NCBI RefSeq assembly: GCF_002964665.1
Contig: NZ_PQBZ01000034.1
Span: 1,364,429-1,428,428, forward strand
DNA length: 64,000 nt
From: Pseudoalteromonas sp. T1lg23B
GTDB lineage: Bacteria > Pseudomonadota > Gammaproteobacteria > Enterobacterales > Alteromonadaceae
Reading direction: 5' to 3'
Below the pieces are notes generated by a model, which had not been told where the DNA came from, made no database searches, and worked only from the letters and a program-made list of their open reading frames with translations. A program made the translations under genes and the position numbers. Shown piece by piece: positions 46,571-56,755 of this stretch. Position 1 is the stretch's first letter. Each line of letters starts with the position of its first letter.

Positions 46571-47737
46571 ATGAATTTCAAACGCATGTTGCTTATCGCA
46601 ACGCTGGCATTACTAGCCACTAAACCGTTATTTGCCAAAACCGAACCTAGCTACGCCACCAGTAAACTCAATGATCACGTGTATGTGATCACCCAAATTT
46701 GGAATGGTAACAACAACGGCAACGCAGGCGTCGTAATTGGCCCTAACGGCGTTATGTTAATTGGCTCTTTGATGGCAAGCAGCGCCCCCTATCTCGCTCG
46801 GGAAATAAAAAAGCTGACCGACAAACCAGTCAAGTTTGTAATTAACATCGATTCAGATCCATACAACCACCATGCAAATCAATATTTTGCAGACAGAGGC
46901 GCGACCATCATTGCCCATGAAAATATGCGCTACGAAAAAGCCTATACTGAGCTGTTATTTAGGGAGCAAATATCGGTTGCCATGGGAGATGAGGTCGTCA
47001 CGGCATATCACTCCCCCACTCACCAGCTAAACCACATTGATGTGCATCTCAAAAACAGTAATGTAATTTTTATGAGTGACGGCTTTAAAGGTCATTGGTT
47101 AACACCGCATGGTCCAAATGGTTTGAAAGGTGTATTAGAAAGCTTTGATAAAGCACTTGCATTGGCAGATGATAAAACCATTATCGTTACAGGTAATACC
47201 TCAAAAAACCCAGCACACTATGTGAGAGACAAGGCAACATTAGCTAAGGTAAAAAAACTTCATATAGATTTTACAGAACGTGTTGGAACATTATATAAGC
47301 AAGGTATGACCGCTGAGCAAATTGCAAAAGATGACGTCATCAATATTCTGTTAAAAAACTTTAGCGCATACCCCACAGCTAAACGCTGGATCCCTGAAGA
47401 AGTCGCAATGCTTTTAGAGTCCGACTTTATCCAACCTTACCCACTTACCCATGCCCAGCTAACCAACTATACGGGTAACTATTTACTTGATGACGGAACG
47501 AAAGTTGAGGTTTTGCTAGCAGAAAACCGCTTATTTGCACGCGCAGCAGGGTCATTTATGTTCGAACTCACTGCCAAGTCTAAAGCGGTATTTGACTTTA
47601 AAGCGGTACAGGGAAAAAACCAGATCCGCTTCAACTTTTCACCGGCAGGCCACATTGAAAGCCTCACCACCGAGTTAGAAGAGAACGGCTGGTGGTCAAG
47701 CAGGATAAAAACAGGTACACATATAAAACAACTATAA
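46571..47737 (+). CDS. Metallo-beta-lactamase-fold protein lacking the metal-ligand motif
   Basis: A 388-residue exported protein (signal peptide ends near LFAKTEP) with the MBL-fold layout: NAGVVIGPNGVMLI, KFVINIDSDPYNHHANQYF, YHSPTHQLNHIDVHL and NVIFMSDGF. In the usual N-T-H-x-H-x-D-H motif, all four metal ligands are changed: Asp94, Asp96, Tyr98 and Asn99 replace His, His, Asp and His. A different pair, His100-His101, follows. The C-terminal 100 residues form a separate beta domain. It lies 100 bases before a TonB receptor, and probably works with it as a binding or chaperone protein and not as a hydrolase. Confidence 0.7.
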   Translation: MNFKRMLLIATLALLATKPLFAKTEPSYATSKLNDHVYVITQIWNGNNNGNAGVVIGPNGVMLIGSLMASSAPYLAREIKKLTDKPVKFVINIDSDPYNHHANQYFADRGATIIAHENMRYEKAYTELLFREQISVAMGDEVVTAYHSPTHQLNHIDVHLKNSNVIFMSDGFKGHWLTPHGPNGLKGVLESFDKALALADDKTIIVTGNTSKNPAHYVRDKATLAKVKKLHIDFTERVGTLYKQGMTAEQIAKDDVINILLKNFSAYPTAKRWIPEEVAMLLESDFIQPYPLTHAQLTNYTGNYLLDDGTKVEVLLAENRLFARAAGSFMFELTAKSKAVFDFKAVQGKNQIRFNFSPAGHIESLTTELEENGWWSSRIKTGTHIKQL

Positions 47738-47837
47738 ATCAAACAGTAAATGATGGCAGGCGTTAAGCTTGCCATTATTGAATCACCCCCAATCTCTGCT
47801 ATCTTTCTTTAAGTACATTATTTTCAAATAACGATAA

Positions 47838-49823
47838 ATGATACTTTCCAAACGTCGCTGCTCTTATTTTCTCTTCATGTCCGCTGCAATGCTGACGTTT
47901 TCTGCTGCATCGCAAGATGATGTTTTTGAGTCGCTTTTTGATATGTCGCTGGAAGAGCTGCTAAACACTCCGGTGATCACCGCCTCAAAGCAAGCAGAAT
48001 CATTGCGCAATTCCAACGCCAGTATATCGGTTATTTCTCGCCAGCAAATAGAGCAATTCGGTGGCCATAGCCTCTATGAACTACTCGAGCGCATCGTCTC
48101 CGTCAATAGCAACTATGGCGTACTCACGGCAATTACCACGCGAGGCAGTAAACCTTGGACGGGGCTATTGCAACACCTTGGACTACTCAATGGCAGACCA
48201 TTTGGTAATCTCTCCGGTGCGCACAACCTGTACACTTCAATTGCGCTGTCTTCAATTGAGCGCATTGAGTATATTCGTGGTCCGGGGTCCGTATTGTATG
48301 GCACGAATGCCTATCAGGGCGTGTTCAATATTATTACTCGCCAGAGTAAATCCGATGGCTGGCAAGCTAATCAAAGTATTACTGTCGGTAGCTTTGATTC
48401 ACAAACAATCGATGCCAGTTACTTATATAAACAAGACGATTTATCCGCTGCCATCAATGTGCTGTACTCAGACGTTGGTGGATGGGATGCTCAGACGACG
48501 GATCCCACAACCCTTACAACATTCAGCAAAAAGGCATTCCAAGAAGAAAAAACGCTACACTTAGACGTAAACTACAAGGCACTTTCACTGTCGCATTTTA
48601 GAAGCGTGCAGCAGAAGTTTGCTAACTTTTGGGATGCTCCACAAGCAAACTATATTCCTTGGTCCAAGCTTCATCCATCAACCTTCACCAACCTGACTTA
48701 TCGGTATCGATTTGATAATAACTGGCAATTAGATAGCCACTACACGAACATCAAAAAAGTAATGGAATGGAGCAGTGAAGGGATAGCAGACGCCTTTATA
48801 CGGATCAAATCGCCATTTAATATCAGATTATTGGAATTTAATTTAAGCGGTGACTTATCTGACAAGACCTCACTACTTGTGGGTGCTTATCATGAACATC
48901 GCAGAGTCTATGATGCAACGACGATCCCAGACGCCAAAGAACGTTATGCAAGTTTGTACGCGCAAATAAAGTACGCGGTCACGCCTAAGTTGAGTGTAGA
49001 GCTCGGTGGGCAATATGTAACTTCGCTTGAACTTATCAATAACATAGATAATCAGTCAGACTTTGTACCCAGACTTGGACTAAGTTATCACTTGGATGAC
49101 GCATGGACTGTGAAATTTCGCCATGCCAAGGCATTTCGACACCCCTCTTCGGGTGAGCGCACCATTGAAACACCGGGTATCCAAAAAGGTACTCCTGATC
49201 TGAGTTCTGAAACCATCAACACCACAGAAGTACAGCTTTTTTATCAAACAGGTGAACAGCTTTTCACCGCAACTTTATATAAAAGCGAAGAACATGATTT
49301 GATCTTACTCAGACCCTCCGATGACCCTAACTTTGCCTTGGAGAACAAAAACAGTGGTGAAATTTCGTCACATGGTATTGAGTTGGAGTATAAACACCAG
49401 TTAACTGCTCACTGGTACGCTGAAATGTCTGCTACACACCAACGTAATGAAGATAAACAAGGCACAGAAAATATTAATTTATCGCCCAATAACAGTTTTA
49501 AGTTTGGCTTGAGCTACGATGACTCGCGCTGGCAGTTTGGCATGTACCTACTGAGTTACTCTAAATATCACGACAACATTTCTTTTGACCCCAACAGGGC
49601 ATTGGTGAACCCACCTGCTAATGGTTACGACTGGCTAACGTTTAAAGCTAGCCGCAAATTTACCGTGAACACCGACAACCAACTCACCGTGTCACTAGAG
49701 ATTAAAAACTTGCTCGATGAGTCTGTTTATCAACCCAATGATACCCCGGTGTTTTACCCCATCAATACCCTGCCTGCTCGTGAAGACTTAGGGGCATTTT
49801 TGTCATTGAATTACAAGTTTTAA
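47838..49823 (+). CDS. TonB-dependent receptor (vitamin B12/colicin-type)
   Basis: A 661-residue receptor with a signal peptide ending near SAASQDD. The N-terminal MSLEELLNTPVITASKQAESLRNS pattern and the ERIEYIRGPGSVLYGTNAYQG plug block are typical of the shorter BtuB/FepA-like group. The barrel ends in DLGAFLSLNYKF. It has no preceding strong ribosome site. The degenerate MBL-fold gene upstream probably forms one transcription unit with it. The ligand is unknown. Confidence 0.9.
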   Translation: MILSKRRCSYFLFMSAAMLTFSAASQDDVFESLFDMSLEELLNTPVITASKQAESLRNSNASISVISRQQIEQFGGHSLYELLERIVSVNSNYGVLTAITTRGSKPWTGLLQHLGLLNGRPFGNLSGAHNLYTSIALSSIERIEYIRGPGSVLYGTNAYQGVFNIITRQSKSDGWQANQSITVGSFDSQTIDASYLYKQDDLSAAINVLYSDVGGWDAQTTDPTTLTTFSKKAFQEEKTLHLDVNYKALSLSHFRSVQQKFANFWDAPQANYIPWSKLHPSTFTNLTYRYRFDNNWQLDSHYTNIKKVMEWSSEGIADAFIRIKSPFNIRLLEFNLSGDLSDKTSLLVGAYHEHRRVYDATTIPDAKERYASLYAQIKYAVTPKLSVELGGQYVTSLELINNIDNQSDFVPRLGLSYHLDDAWTVKFRHAKAFRHPSSGERTIETPGIQKGTPDLSSETINTTEVQLFYQTGEQLFTATLYKSEEHDLILLRPSDDPNFALENKNSGEISSHGIELEYKHQLTAHWYAEMSATHQRNEDKQGTENINLSPNNSFKFGLSYDDSRWQFGMYLLSYSKYHDNISFDPNRALVNPPANGYDWLTFKASRKFTVNTDNQLTVSLEIKNLLDESVYQPNDTPVFYPINTLPAREDLGAFLSLNYKF

Positions 49824-49928
49824 ACAAGGTTGTTTGAGAGCGCTAATAAGAGTGTATTGCAACCACCTAATAGGTTATATTTCAAACAGCCCATAGAATA
49901 ACTGACTATCTCTCAGGGAATGAATAGT

Positions 49929-50858
49929 ATGCAATTTAAGCCACTGCAAAAGCCAAGCAATCAAACACAAACTGCTGCGCAGGCACAATCTGCTTTATCT
50001 GCAAAACCACTTATTGATAATCGTGCATTGCAAGCTGCTGCTGTTAGCTCAAATGTTCAGCCCATCCAAAGAAAATTTGACGACTCAGATTACAATGATG
50101 TAAAAGCATTTATCGCGCAATGGCGTACCTTTGAACAAGTAGCCAAACTAAAACCTAAACACTGTTTAAGTGATAGCGCACTAAAAGAAATTCACCTAAG
50201 TGCAAAAAATAGCTTTTATGAGTTCGATATACGAGACTTGTTTAATCATCGCAGCGATATTGATTCATATATATTGAGCACTGAAAGTTCAGTTGAAGAC
50301 GAACAGGGCGACACGCATGCCATTGGCAAACATGTTGCTGTAGATGATGAATATCTACATCACCGTGTAAAAACGGAAGCAAGAGTTGACAAAGCAACAC
50401 GCTTTACAAAAAAAAGCAAAGCCGTTAAAGCAATGCAGAATTGGCAAACGCATGGCGACAAGGTGCTCACTGAGTATGGCTATGTGCTTGGTCGAAAGCT
50501 TGCTGATATCATCGAAGAACGAACCAAAAAAAATCAACAAATTACGCCTCCGATACTCGCACAGCAGATACGCAATGCGGGCATTGGAGATGCTGTTGAC
50601 ATAGCGGGCTATACCTTAGAATTAGTTAACCAACCTGTTCCCGCCCGAGCAAATCAAATGTGGGGGATCAGTTGTCGCTGGAAAGCCGTGACCGAAAAAG
50701 AGTATGCCAAACGTGAAGTGACTGAGGATTCAACGGAAGATGTCTATGCTCAGGCAACCATTTTCCCGCCAAATGGCGCTGATTTGGTGGTGCGGGTTCA
50801 AGATGATGGCTTAGTGCATGTGCTGGTACCCGAGAATATAATGGGCACTTTCTTTTAA
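49929..50858 (+). CDS. Protein with eCIS-cargo-like N-terminus
   Basis: About 309 residues. The N-terminal 55 residues are Gln/Ala-rich with LIDNRALQAAAVSSNVQPIQRKF. The D-N-R ... P-x-Q-R-K pattern recalls the N-termini of proteins loaded into extracellular contractile injection systems and of DUF4157-type toxins. The rest is not a recognised domain; it includes a mixed alpha/beta C-terminal part. No contractile-injection genes are present here, so the link is motif-based only. The start at 49929 follows AGGGA by 8 bases, better than the ATG at 49920. Confidence 0.55.
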   Translation: MQFKPLQKPSNQTQTAAQAQSALSAKPLIDNRALQAAAVSSNVQPIQRKFDDSDYNDVKAFIAQWRTFEQVAKLKPKHCLSDSALKEIHLSAKNSFYEFDIRDLFNHRSDIDSYILSTESSVEDEQGDTHAIGKHVAVDDEYLHHRVKTEARVDKATRFTKKSKAVKAMQNWQTHGDKVLTEYGYVLGRKLADIIEERTKKNQQITPPILAQQIRNAGIGDAVDIAGYTLELVNQPVPARANQMWGISCRWKAVTEKEYAKREVTEDSTEDVYAQATIFPPNGADLVVRVQDDGLVHVLVPENIMGTFF

Positions 50859-51108
50859 CATTCCAGTTGTTCATAACACCCAAGATGCGTTGGCGTTTTG
50901 CAAAAGCGAGCAGCCTGTATGTTCATTAGAATCATGTCTAGTGCGACCATCCGCCACTTTTGTGGCGCTCAGCTCTTCGCTCTAACGCACAATAGAGTCT
51001 TTGCTTTTGTTGAAATTCTCCATAACCTCATAATTTAGGCTTGTATTAACAAAAAGTCAGGGTATCGTATAGCACAAATGTAAGTCACGTCTCTCAGTTG
51101 GAATTCAG

Positions 51109-51804
51109 ATGCGTAAACTGTTGTTACTATTATTGTGTTTATCAGCCCCCACAATGGCCTATCAAGTTCAGCCAATGATCGTCGATCTCGCGTCTCATGG
51201 TAAAAAATCGTTAGTAACCTATCGACTACAAAATCCAAGTGATAGTCCGTTACCCATTGAAATAGAAGTCTATAAACGAACTTTCGATGACAGTCACAAA
51301 GAAGTATTGGTACGCGCAGAGGAAGACTTTATCGTCTTACCACCGCAAATTGAAGTGCCAGCAAAAGGTCATCAGGTGTTTCGAGCTAAATACCTAGGTT
51401 CACCAGAACTAAAGCAAACCCACTCTTATCGCATCGTATTCAAGCAGCTACCACTGCCCGGTGATGAAGAGAAGTCTGGGGTAAAAATGGTGTTTAATTT
51501 CGCAACCTTGGTATTTGTCAGCCCCGATGGTGTGGCGGCTCGGGCAAGCAGCAAAATCAGCTGTGAAGAGCTTGCAGACTGTAAATTGACCATCAACAAT
51601 GACGGCGCTCGCGTTCTCGACCTGTCTGGCTTTGAATATCACTTCCATCAAGGAAATACGGTTATCAACTGGGCTCAGTTCCAAGGGGTTACCTCTGGGC
51701 GCTTTATTATGCCGGGCCACTCCATGGTGGTAGATTTGCAGTCTTTACTCGCAGACAAGCCAACCAAAAGTGCAGCACTTATCAACCTATTCGATAAAAA
51801 GTAA
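51109..51804 (+). CDS. Periplasmic pilus-assembly chaperone
   Basis: A 231-residue PapD/FimC-like chaperone. The signal peptide ends near TMAYQVQP. The immunoglobulin-like first domain has the usual YRLQNPSDSPLPIEIEVY strand, and VFRAKYLG precedes the G1-strand region that donates the missing strand to pilins. KMVFNFATLVFVSP links to the second domain. TTGGA precedes the ATG. It is first in the pilus operon, 10 bases before the usher. It prevents pilin aggregation and delivers subunits to the usher. Confidence 0.85.
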   Translation: MRKLLLLLLCLSAPTMAYQVQPMIVDLASHGKKSLVTYRLQNPSDSPLPIEIEVYKRTFDDSHKEVLVRAEEDFIVLPPQIEVPAKGHQVFRAKYLGSPELKQTHSYRIVFKQLPLPGDEEKSGVKMVFNFATLVFVSPDGVAARASSKISCEELADCKLTINNDGARVLDLSGFEYHFHQGNTVINWAQFQGVTSGRFIMPGHSMVVDLQSLLADKPTKSAALINLFDKK

Positions 51805-51814
51805 CCGTTAAACG

Positions 51815-54277
51815 ATGTTGAAAATGGGCTTTACCCGTAGGCCAGCTCAGTGGCAGTGTGCGCTGATGGCACTGTTGTGCATGCTGACATCCCGCGCGTA
51901 TTGTGCTGTGTACGTCATGGATTTTCCAATCAAGCTAAATGCGACCGAAGTGGGCCAAGTTTCTGCCACCGTGGACGGTCTAACCTTGCAGTCCATTTCA
52001 GCCGCTGAATTTAAACGCAATCTTGAATCGACACTCAGTAAAGAAGTGCTCGCGTGGTTAGCCAGCAAAGGAGAGCAAGAAGTCAGCGTTGAGCAGTTTC
52101 AAGCTCAAGGGATATCACTGTCATTACAGCCTCAAGACCTCACCATTGAGATGTCATTGAGTGAAGCTGCGATGGCGACAGACAGCCTATCCTACGGTAG
52201 GAAGAAGCACTATGAACTACCAAAAGGGGAAGCTAGCTGGGCAATACTAAACAACTTCAACTTAAACCATGAGCGAAGCGACAACAACCAAAGTCACCAA
52301 TCGCAATTCGAGTGGCTTATTAATGGCAATGTCGGTGGTGGTGATGGTATTAATCTGCGTAGCGCATTATTTTGGGAAAACGGTGATAACCTTGAGGAAC
52401 AATTTTATCGTGGGGATATCGCATTGTTTTATGACCAACCCGATATGCCCTTACGAATGACCCTTGGAGATACACAAACGAGTAGTCGAGGACACCTAGC
52501 TGGCAGCCAACTTGCGGGCTTTGAGATACAAAAAGCCTACTCGAAATTACAGCCACAGCGTAAAATCACGCCGGGGAATAGCCAACAGTTTGTATTGCCA
52601 CGCCCTGCAACACTCGAAATCTTCATCAATGACTTTTTGATCTCTCGGCTCAAACTGCGCGCTGGACGCTATGACTTAAATGACTTACCACTCACATCGG
52701 GTGTCAATAATATTCATATCATCGCCACGTATGCAAACGGTGAAACACAACAGTTTAATTTTACTACGCATTACAACGCCAGATTGCTGGCCCAAGGCCT
52801 GAGCGATTACTCTCTCGCTGTTGGCTATATCTCATCGGTGGAAAACGGTCGTTATCACTATGATGATGACTTGCTGATATCTGGTAGCTATGAATACGGG
52901 GTAACCGACCAGTTGACGCTTGGCGTAAATGGGGCGATTCATCCTTTGGGGCATGTATTGGGGTCCGTCGCCACACTCAATAGCGCGCTTGGCAACATAT
53001 CGTTTCGTTATTCGCAAAGCGATATACAAACACCAAGCGCTAAAGGTTACGCTTACTCGATTGAAACAGAACACAGTGTTTTTGGCCATGGTAACTATGG
53101 CTCACCAAATTTACGTTTAGGCTATGAAGTAAAAACTGACTTCACCAATACCCCATGGCTGTCATTCAGTACAACAAACAGTAACAAAAGAGCCTATGTA
53201 GATTACAGCTATATCATTGATGATAATCTTGATTTTAACCTCAATGCGTCGCGCTCAACCAACAGTGATGCGCTAGTTACTAAAAACATGGCAGCAGAGT
53301 TAAACCTGCGCTATGAAGGCTTTCGGGTTAGAGTCGGCTATAACCACAGCGCAAGTGAAGACCCACGAGCAATATCAGAAAACCAGTTTGTGCTTAACTT
53401 TATCTGGAATGACTACAATCGCCACAATAATATTCGCACCAGAGCGCAGTACAACAATCAAAGTAAAGTTGCCAGCGCCAGCTATGGCAGAACCAACAAC
53501 AATTTTGTCAATGACTACGGTTATGAAGTCAGGGCGGAAAAAGGCAGTGACTACCGACAAGAGCAATTTAAAGCCAGCTATACCGGTGCCTTTTTTAGGG
53601 CGGATGTGGGAGCAAACAACTATACTCGCTCGCAGCGAAACAGCGAAAGCGGTGCAAACATCAATCTATCAACAAGCTTAGGTGTGGCAGATGGCCACAT
53701 CGGTATGGGCGCAACTACAACCACGCCATTTGCCGTGGTCACTAAGCACAAAACCTTAAAAGAAACAGACGTGCTGGTTAACGTCGATCATTATGGTCGC
53801 GCACAGACAACACCTAGTCAAAAGATTGGCGCGCTCATTGACCTCGGCTCCGGTTATACAAGCTATCAATTTAACATTGATGTACCTGAAGCACCGCTCG
53901 GCTACGACTGGGGCCCCGGAATGTATCAAATGACAGGTGGCGCAAATACAGGACATCATATCCAGATAGGGTCAGAGTTATCTTATACCGTCATTGGGAC
54001 ACTCGTGGATGATCAAGGCACGCCGATTGCAATGCAACGAGGGCTGGCGATAAAACAACAAAATAGTGACGCACGTGAAACCGCGCCGCTGAGTCGGGCA
54101 TTTTTTACCAACCGAGTAGGTAGATTTGTCGTGGAAGGCATTAGTGTTGGTGAATATATCATTGAAATCAATGATTTTAAGGGTCGTTTTCAGGTGAAAG
54201 ATACAGAACAAAGATTTATTACAATTAACACCATTACACTTGAGAAAGGTCACTCAAAAGGAGACTCAACCAGATGA
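51815..54277 (+). CDS. Outer-membrane usher (CS1/CFA-I or alpha-type)
   Basis: An 820-residue usher. It has a signal peptide (cleavage near YCAVYVM), an N-terminal domain (to about 150), a 24-strand barrel with a plug in the middle (about 150-680), and C-terminal beta domains (to 820). The LPRPATLEIFINDFLISRLKLRAGRYDLNDLPLT stretch resembles the typical FINDxLvxRxxLxPGxYdLxdLPlt region found in TcfC/CS1 ushers. It pumps chaperone-delivered pilins through the outer membrane. The start has no strong ribosome site. Its stop overlaps the next gene's ATG (ATGA). Confidence 0.85.
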   Translation: MLKMGFTRRPAQWQCALMALLCMLTSRAYCAVYVMDFPIKLNATEVGQVSATVDGLTLQSISAAEFKRNLESTLSKEVLAWLASKGEQEVSVEQFQAQGISLSLQPQDLTIEMSLSEAAMATDSLSYGRKKHYELPKGEASWAILNNFNLNHERSDNNQSHQSQFEWLINGNVGGGDGINLRSALFWENGDNLEEQFYRGDIALFYDQPDMPLRMTLGDTQTSSRGHLAGSQLAGFEIQKAYSKLQPQRKITPGNSQQFVLPRPATLEIFINDFLISRLKLRAGRYDLNDLPLTSGVNNIHIIATYANGETQQFNFTTHYNARLLAQGLSDYSLAVGYISSVENGRYHYDDDLLISGSYEYGVTDQLTLGVNGAIHPLGHVLGSVATLNSALGNISFRYSQSDIQTPSAKGYAYSIETEHSVFGHGNYGSPNLRLGYEVKTDFTNTPWLSFSTTNSNKRAYVDYSYIIDDNLDFNLNASRSTNSDALVTKNMAAELNLRYEGFRVRVGYNHSASEDPRAISENQFVLNFIWNDYNRHNNIRTRAQYNNQSKVASASYGRTNNNFVNDYGYEVRAEKGSDYRQEQFKASYTGAFFRADVGANNYTRSQRNSESGANINLSTSLGVADGHIGMGATTTTPFAVVTKHKTLKETDVLVNVDHYGRAQTTPSQKIGALIDLGSGYTSYQFNIDVPEAPLGYDWGPGMYQMTGGANTGHHIQIGSELSYTVIGTLVDDQGTPIAMQRGLAIKQQNSDARETAPLSRAFFTNRVGRFVVEGISVGEYIIEINDFKGRFQVKDTEQRFITINTITLEKGHSKGDSTR

Positions 54278-55140
54278 AACTAAAGATTTTTATCTTAATT
54301 TTTATGAGTTTTCTATGGTCTTCAAACCAAGCATGGGCGAAACACGGCCGCTGTTATGGCAATTTACTGGCTACGTCAGACCCTTCCGAAATCATTGAAG
54401 AACACAGTGACCGCGTCTCCGTGTATCTACCCTTAAAAGTACAAGTTTCTGACACACTGCTGGATTGTGCAGATGAAATATGGGTCGAGGACACATACTA
54501 TTATTCATTAGTATTTACAGGACCAACTGAATATAAATACCCAAGGCTATTGGACTCACAATTTAATACCATGTGGGCGCAAAATGGCATATGGCGTATA
54601 CCTTTGAATAATCGAGCCACTCAGATGTGGGTAAGGTTACGGCACTATAGTCTGTTTCCAGCAGGCGCTTATACTGGCAGCGTCAAAGTCTCCGTGGTGC
54701 GTAAGAACCGAGTTATCCAAGAGCAATACCTCAACATGTCTTACTACTCCGAGCCACAGGTTGCCGTATCTTTAGATAACGCCAGCAGAGGTAAAGTCTC
54801 GGGCAGCAATGGTCACTACCAAATCAATTTGGGAGAACTTGAAAGTAATATGCGCTTCTACTGGGGCATAAAAATCCTCAGCAATAGTTCTTATGACATT
54901 GTTTTAGACTCTGAATACAATGGCTTGCGTCATGAAACCGACACTCAAGCACTGATTGATTATTCGATCAGTTTTGATAATGTCAAAATCTCGTCTTCTG
55001 AGCGACTGATCCGTAGCTATAACTATTTTCCAGGCGTCAGAAATAAGTGGTTTGGCTTTGAATTTATTTTAGGTAACACCGAGTTGATGCCTGCGGGTTA
55101 TTATCGTGATAATTTATCGCTGACAGTATACCCAAGATAA
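54274..55140 (+). CDS. Two-domain pilus tip protein (CsuE-like)
   Basis: A 288-residue exported protein (signal peptide ends near AWAKHG) that overlaps the usher stop by four bases. It appears to contain two pilin-like beta-sandwich domains in tandem. Each closes with a similar pattern: FPAGAYTGSVKVSV (about residue 130) and MPAGYYRDNLSLTV at the end. This two-domain make-up is typical of tip adhesins of archaic (Csu-like) pili. Two Cys are conserved near the N-terminus. Probably sits at the pilus tip and mediates attachment; the target is unknown. Confidence 0.7.
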   Translation: MKLKIFILIFMSFLWSSNQAWAKHGRCYGNLLATSDPSEIIEEHSDRVSVYLPLKVQVSDTLLDCADEIWVEDTYYYSLVFTGPTEYKYPRLLDSQFNTMWAQNGIWRIPLNNRATQMWVRLRHYSLFPAGAYTGSVKVSVVRKNRVIQEQYLNMSYYSEPQVAVSLDNASRGKVSGSNGHYQINLGELESNMRFYWGIKILSNSSYDIVLDSEYNGLRHETDTQALIDYSISFDNVKISSSERLIRSYNYFPGVRNKWFGFEFILGNTELMPAGYYRDNLSLTVYPR

Positions 55141-55315
55141 CCACTTGAAAAATATACAATTAACAACTTCAAACCACTTTAGGAATAAAAAAACCACCAA
55201 AGAAAATAAAACCTTGGCACACCCTTTGCTTTATGTTTGGGAAATAGGTAACTAATACCTAATCATTAAAATTATATAAAAACATTTTGCTGTATTTTAT
55301 TTTAGGGGAAACGCC

Positions 55316-55816
55316 ATGAACACATTACTAAAATCACTATTTGTTGCGTCTGCAATCACATCAATGTCTGCGGCAGCTGCGGTTGCGCAAACAACAGGCA
55401 CTGAAGCGAGCTTCTCGTTTGAAGGTACAATTGAGCCTATGTGTAAAACTGATAGCGGCACAAACAGCGTTACTGGTTTAAATCTAGATTCAACTCAAGA
55501 AACACAAGAGATTGGTACATTAGATGTGTGGTGTAACACAGGTGAAAACGCAACCACTGAATATAGCTCAGCAAATGGCGGGTTCTTAGTCGCAGACAAT
55601 GCTCAGAGCAGTAAAATTGCATACACACTAAGCATCGGTAATACCACAGGTGTTGACTTACAAGGTGGCACTTACAAGCACCTAACAACGCTTGCGGGTA
55701 CTGGCAGTACGGGTGAAACACAAGCAACTTCACTTAAAATCACCCCACAAACAAACGGCATGAACGATGCAGGTACTTACTCAGATACTATCACAGTGAC
55801 AGTAAGCCCTAACTAA
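55316..55816 (+). CDS. Major pilin candidate, spore-coat-U-like, copy 1
   Basis: A 166-residue exported protein with a signal peptide ending near AAVAQT. The pilin fold follows: FEGTIEPMCKT, LDVWCNTGENATT (two Cys, likely a disulfide), and the closing AGTYSDTITVTVSPN, typical of spore-coat-U (SCPU) pilins. AGGGGAAACGCC precedes the ATG. It is separated by 175 AT-rich bases from the tip gene, which may hold a promoter or processing site, giving higher pilin levels. A close paralogue follows at 56756. Confidence 0.8.
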   Translation: MNTLLKSLFVASAITSMSAAAAVAQTTGTEASFSFEGTIEPMCKTDSGTNSVTGLNLDSTQETQEIGTLDVWCNTGENATTEYSSANGGFLVADNAQSSKIAYTLSIGNTTGVDLQGGTYKHLTTLAGTGSTGETQATSLKITPQTNGMNDAGTYSDTITVTVSPN

Positions 55817-56148
55817 TAGTTGTATTTGGCAGTGAAGAAATATTCACTGCTCTACCCCGCAAATAGAACTAAGTGGCCGGATTGGCTTTATGCCATCCGA
55901 CCTCTCTTGCGGCAATTCACACACATTGCCACTGCACTTTTTTGCCCACACGGCAATTTAACTCCCCCCTTTTACGTTCACGCTGGTATTACGAGCCATG
56001 CCGCAACAGATGGGTGATCGTCAAAAGATTGAACCTCTGTAAGCAGAAACACTTTACATCCACCACAATATTACCCAGAATAGGTTCAAACAAAATCAGT
56101 TGAACGAAAGACGTAGCACACTGTTGTGTATACATTCGGCATTTTTAT
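55817..56148. other. Intergenic region with a REP-like hairpin
   Basis: It contains CGGATTGGC / GCCATCCG around TTTAT at 55878-55899, which is reminiscent of the REP arms elsewhere in the window. No coding sequence is supported. Confidence 0.35.
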
Positions 56149-56661
56149 ATGACACCAATTCGATTCACTTTAAACAAAAGTAGCTATTACCTTTGTTTGG
56201 GACTATTGGCCCTAATGTGTGTTTGGGCTGGTTTTGACATGTATGATCCGATAGCTGGGGCTAAACGTTTTTATGATCGCGGCTTTTTGAGTGATCCTAA
56301 GAACCTATTTATTTTATCCAGTGTCATTGTCACTATTTTTGTATCAACCATCATATTTGGCCTAGCTAAAATAGCACACTCTCTGGTCTTAGACTTACAG
56401 GAGTGTAAATTACACATTCACTACGTACTCTTGCCCAAGGTCAAGACGGTTGAGTTTGAAACCACTGACAATATTGCTATTTTTCAACACAAGGATGACC
56501 CCACTTTAATCGCCATATACTGCGCTAAACAGCGTAGCTATCACCAACCACTATATGATAGTGGCAGTTTCTTTTGGCGCTGTCCTGCTGAGCGCCTAAC
56601 TGATTTGGAAGCGTTGATTGAAGCGCATCAATTAAATAAAAAACCATTCCCTTGGGATTAA
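56149..56661 (+). CDS. Membrane protein of unknown function between pilins
   Basis: A 170-residue protein with two hydrophobic helices (about 12-33 and 48-75), then a soluble domain with beta strands (LVLDLQECKLHIHYVLL, VEFETTDNIAIFQH) like a small PH/PilZ-like fold. The start lacks a strong ribosome site. No family is recognised with certainty. It interrupts the pilin pair and may have been inserted by duplication or may have its own function. Confidence 0.55.
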   Translation: MTPIRFTLNKSSYYLCLGLLALMCVWAGFDMYDPIAGAKRFYDRGFLSDPKNLFILSSVIVTIFVSTIIFGLAKIAHSLVLDLQECKLHIHYVLLPKVKTVEFETTDNIAIFQHKDDPTLIAIYCAKQRSYHQPLYDSGSFFWRCPAERLTDLEALIEAHQLNKKPFPWD

Positions 56662-56755
56662 TTGTGCTTGTAACGAAAAACAGGCGCAACATATGCAGTA
56701 AAATAGTTGCAAACTGAAATACAACTGCTGTACTTTAGTGTTAGGGGGCAATGCC

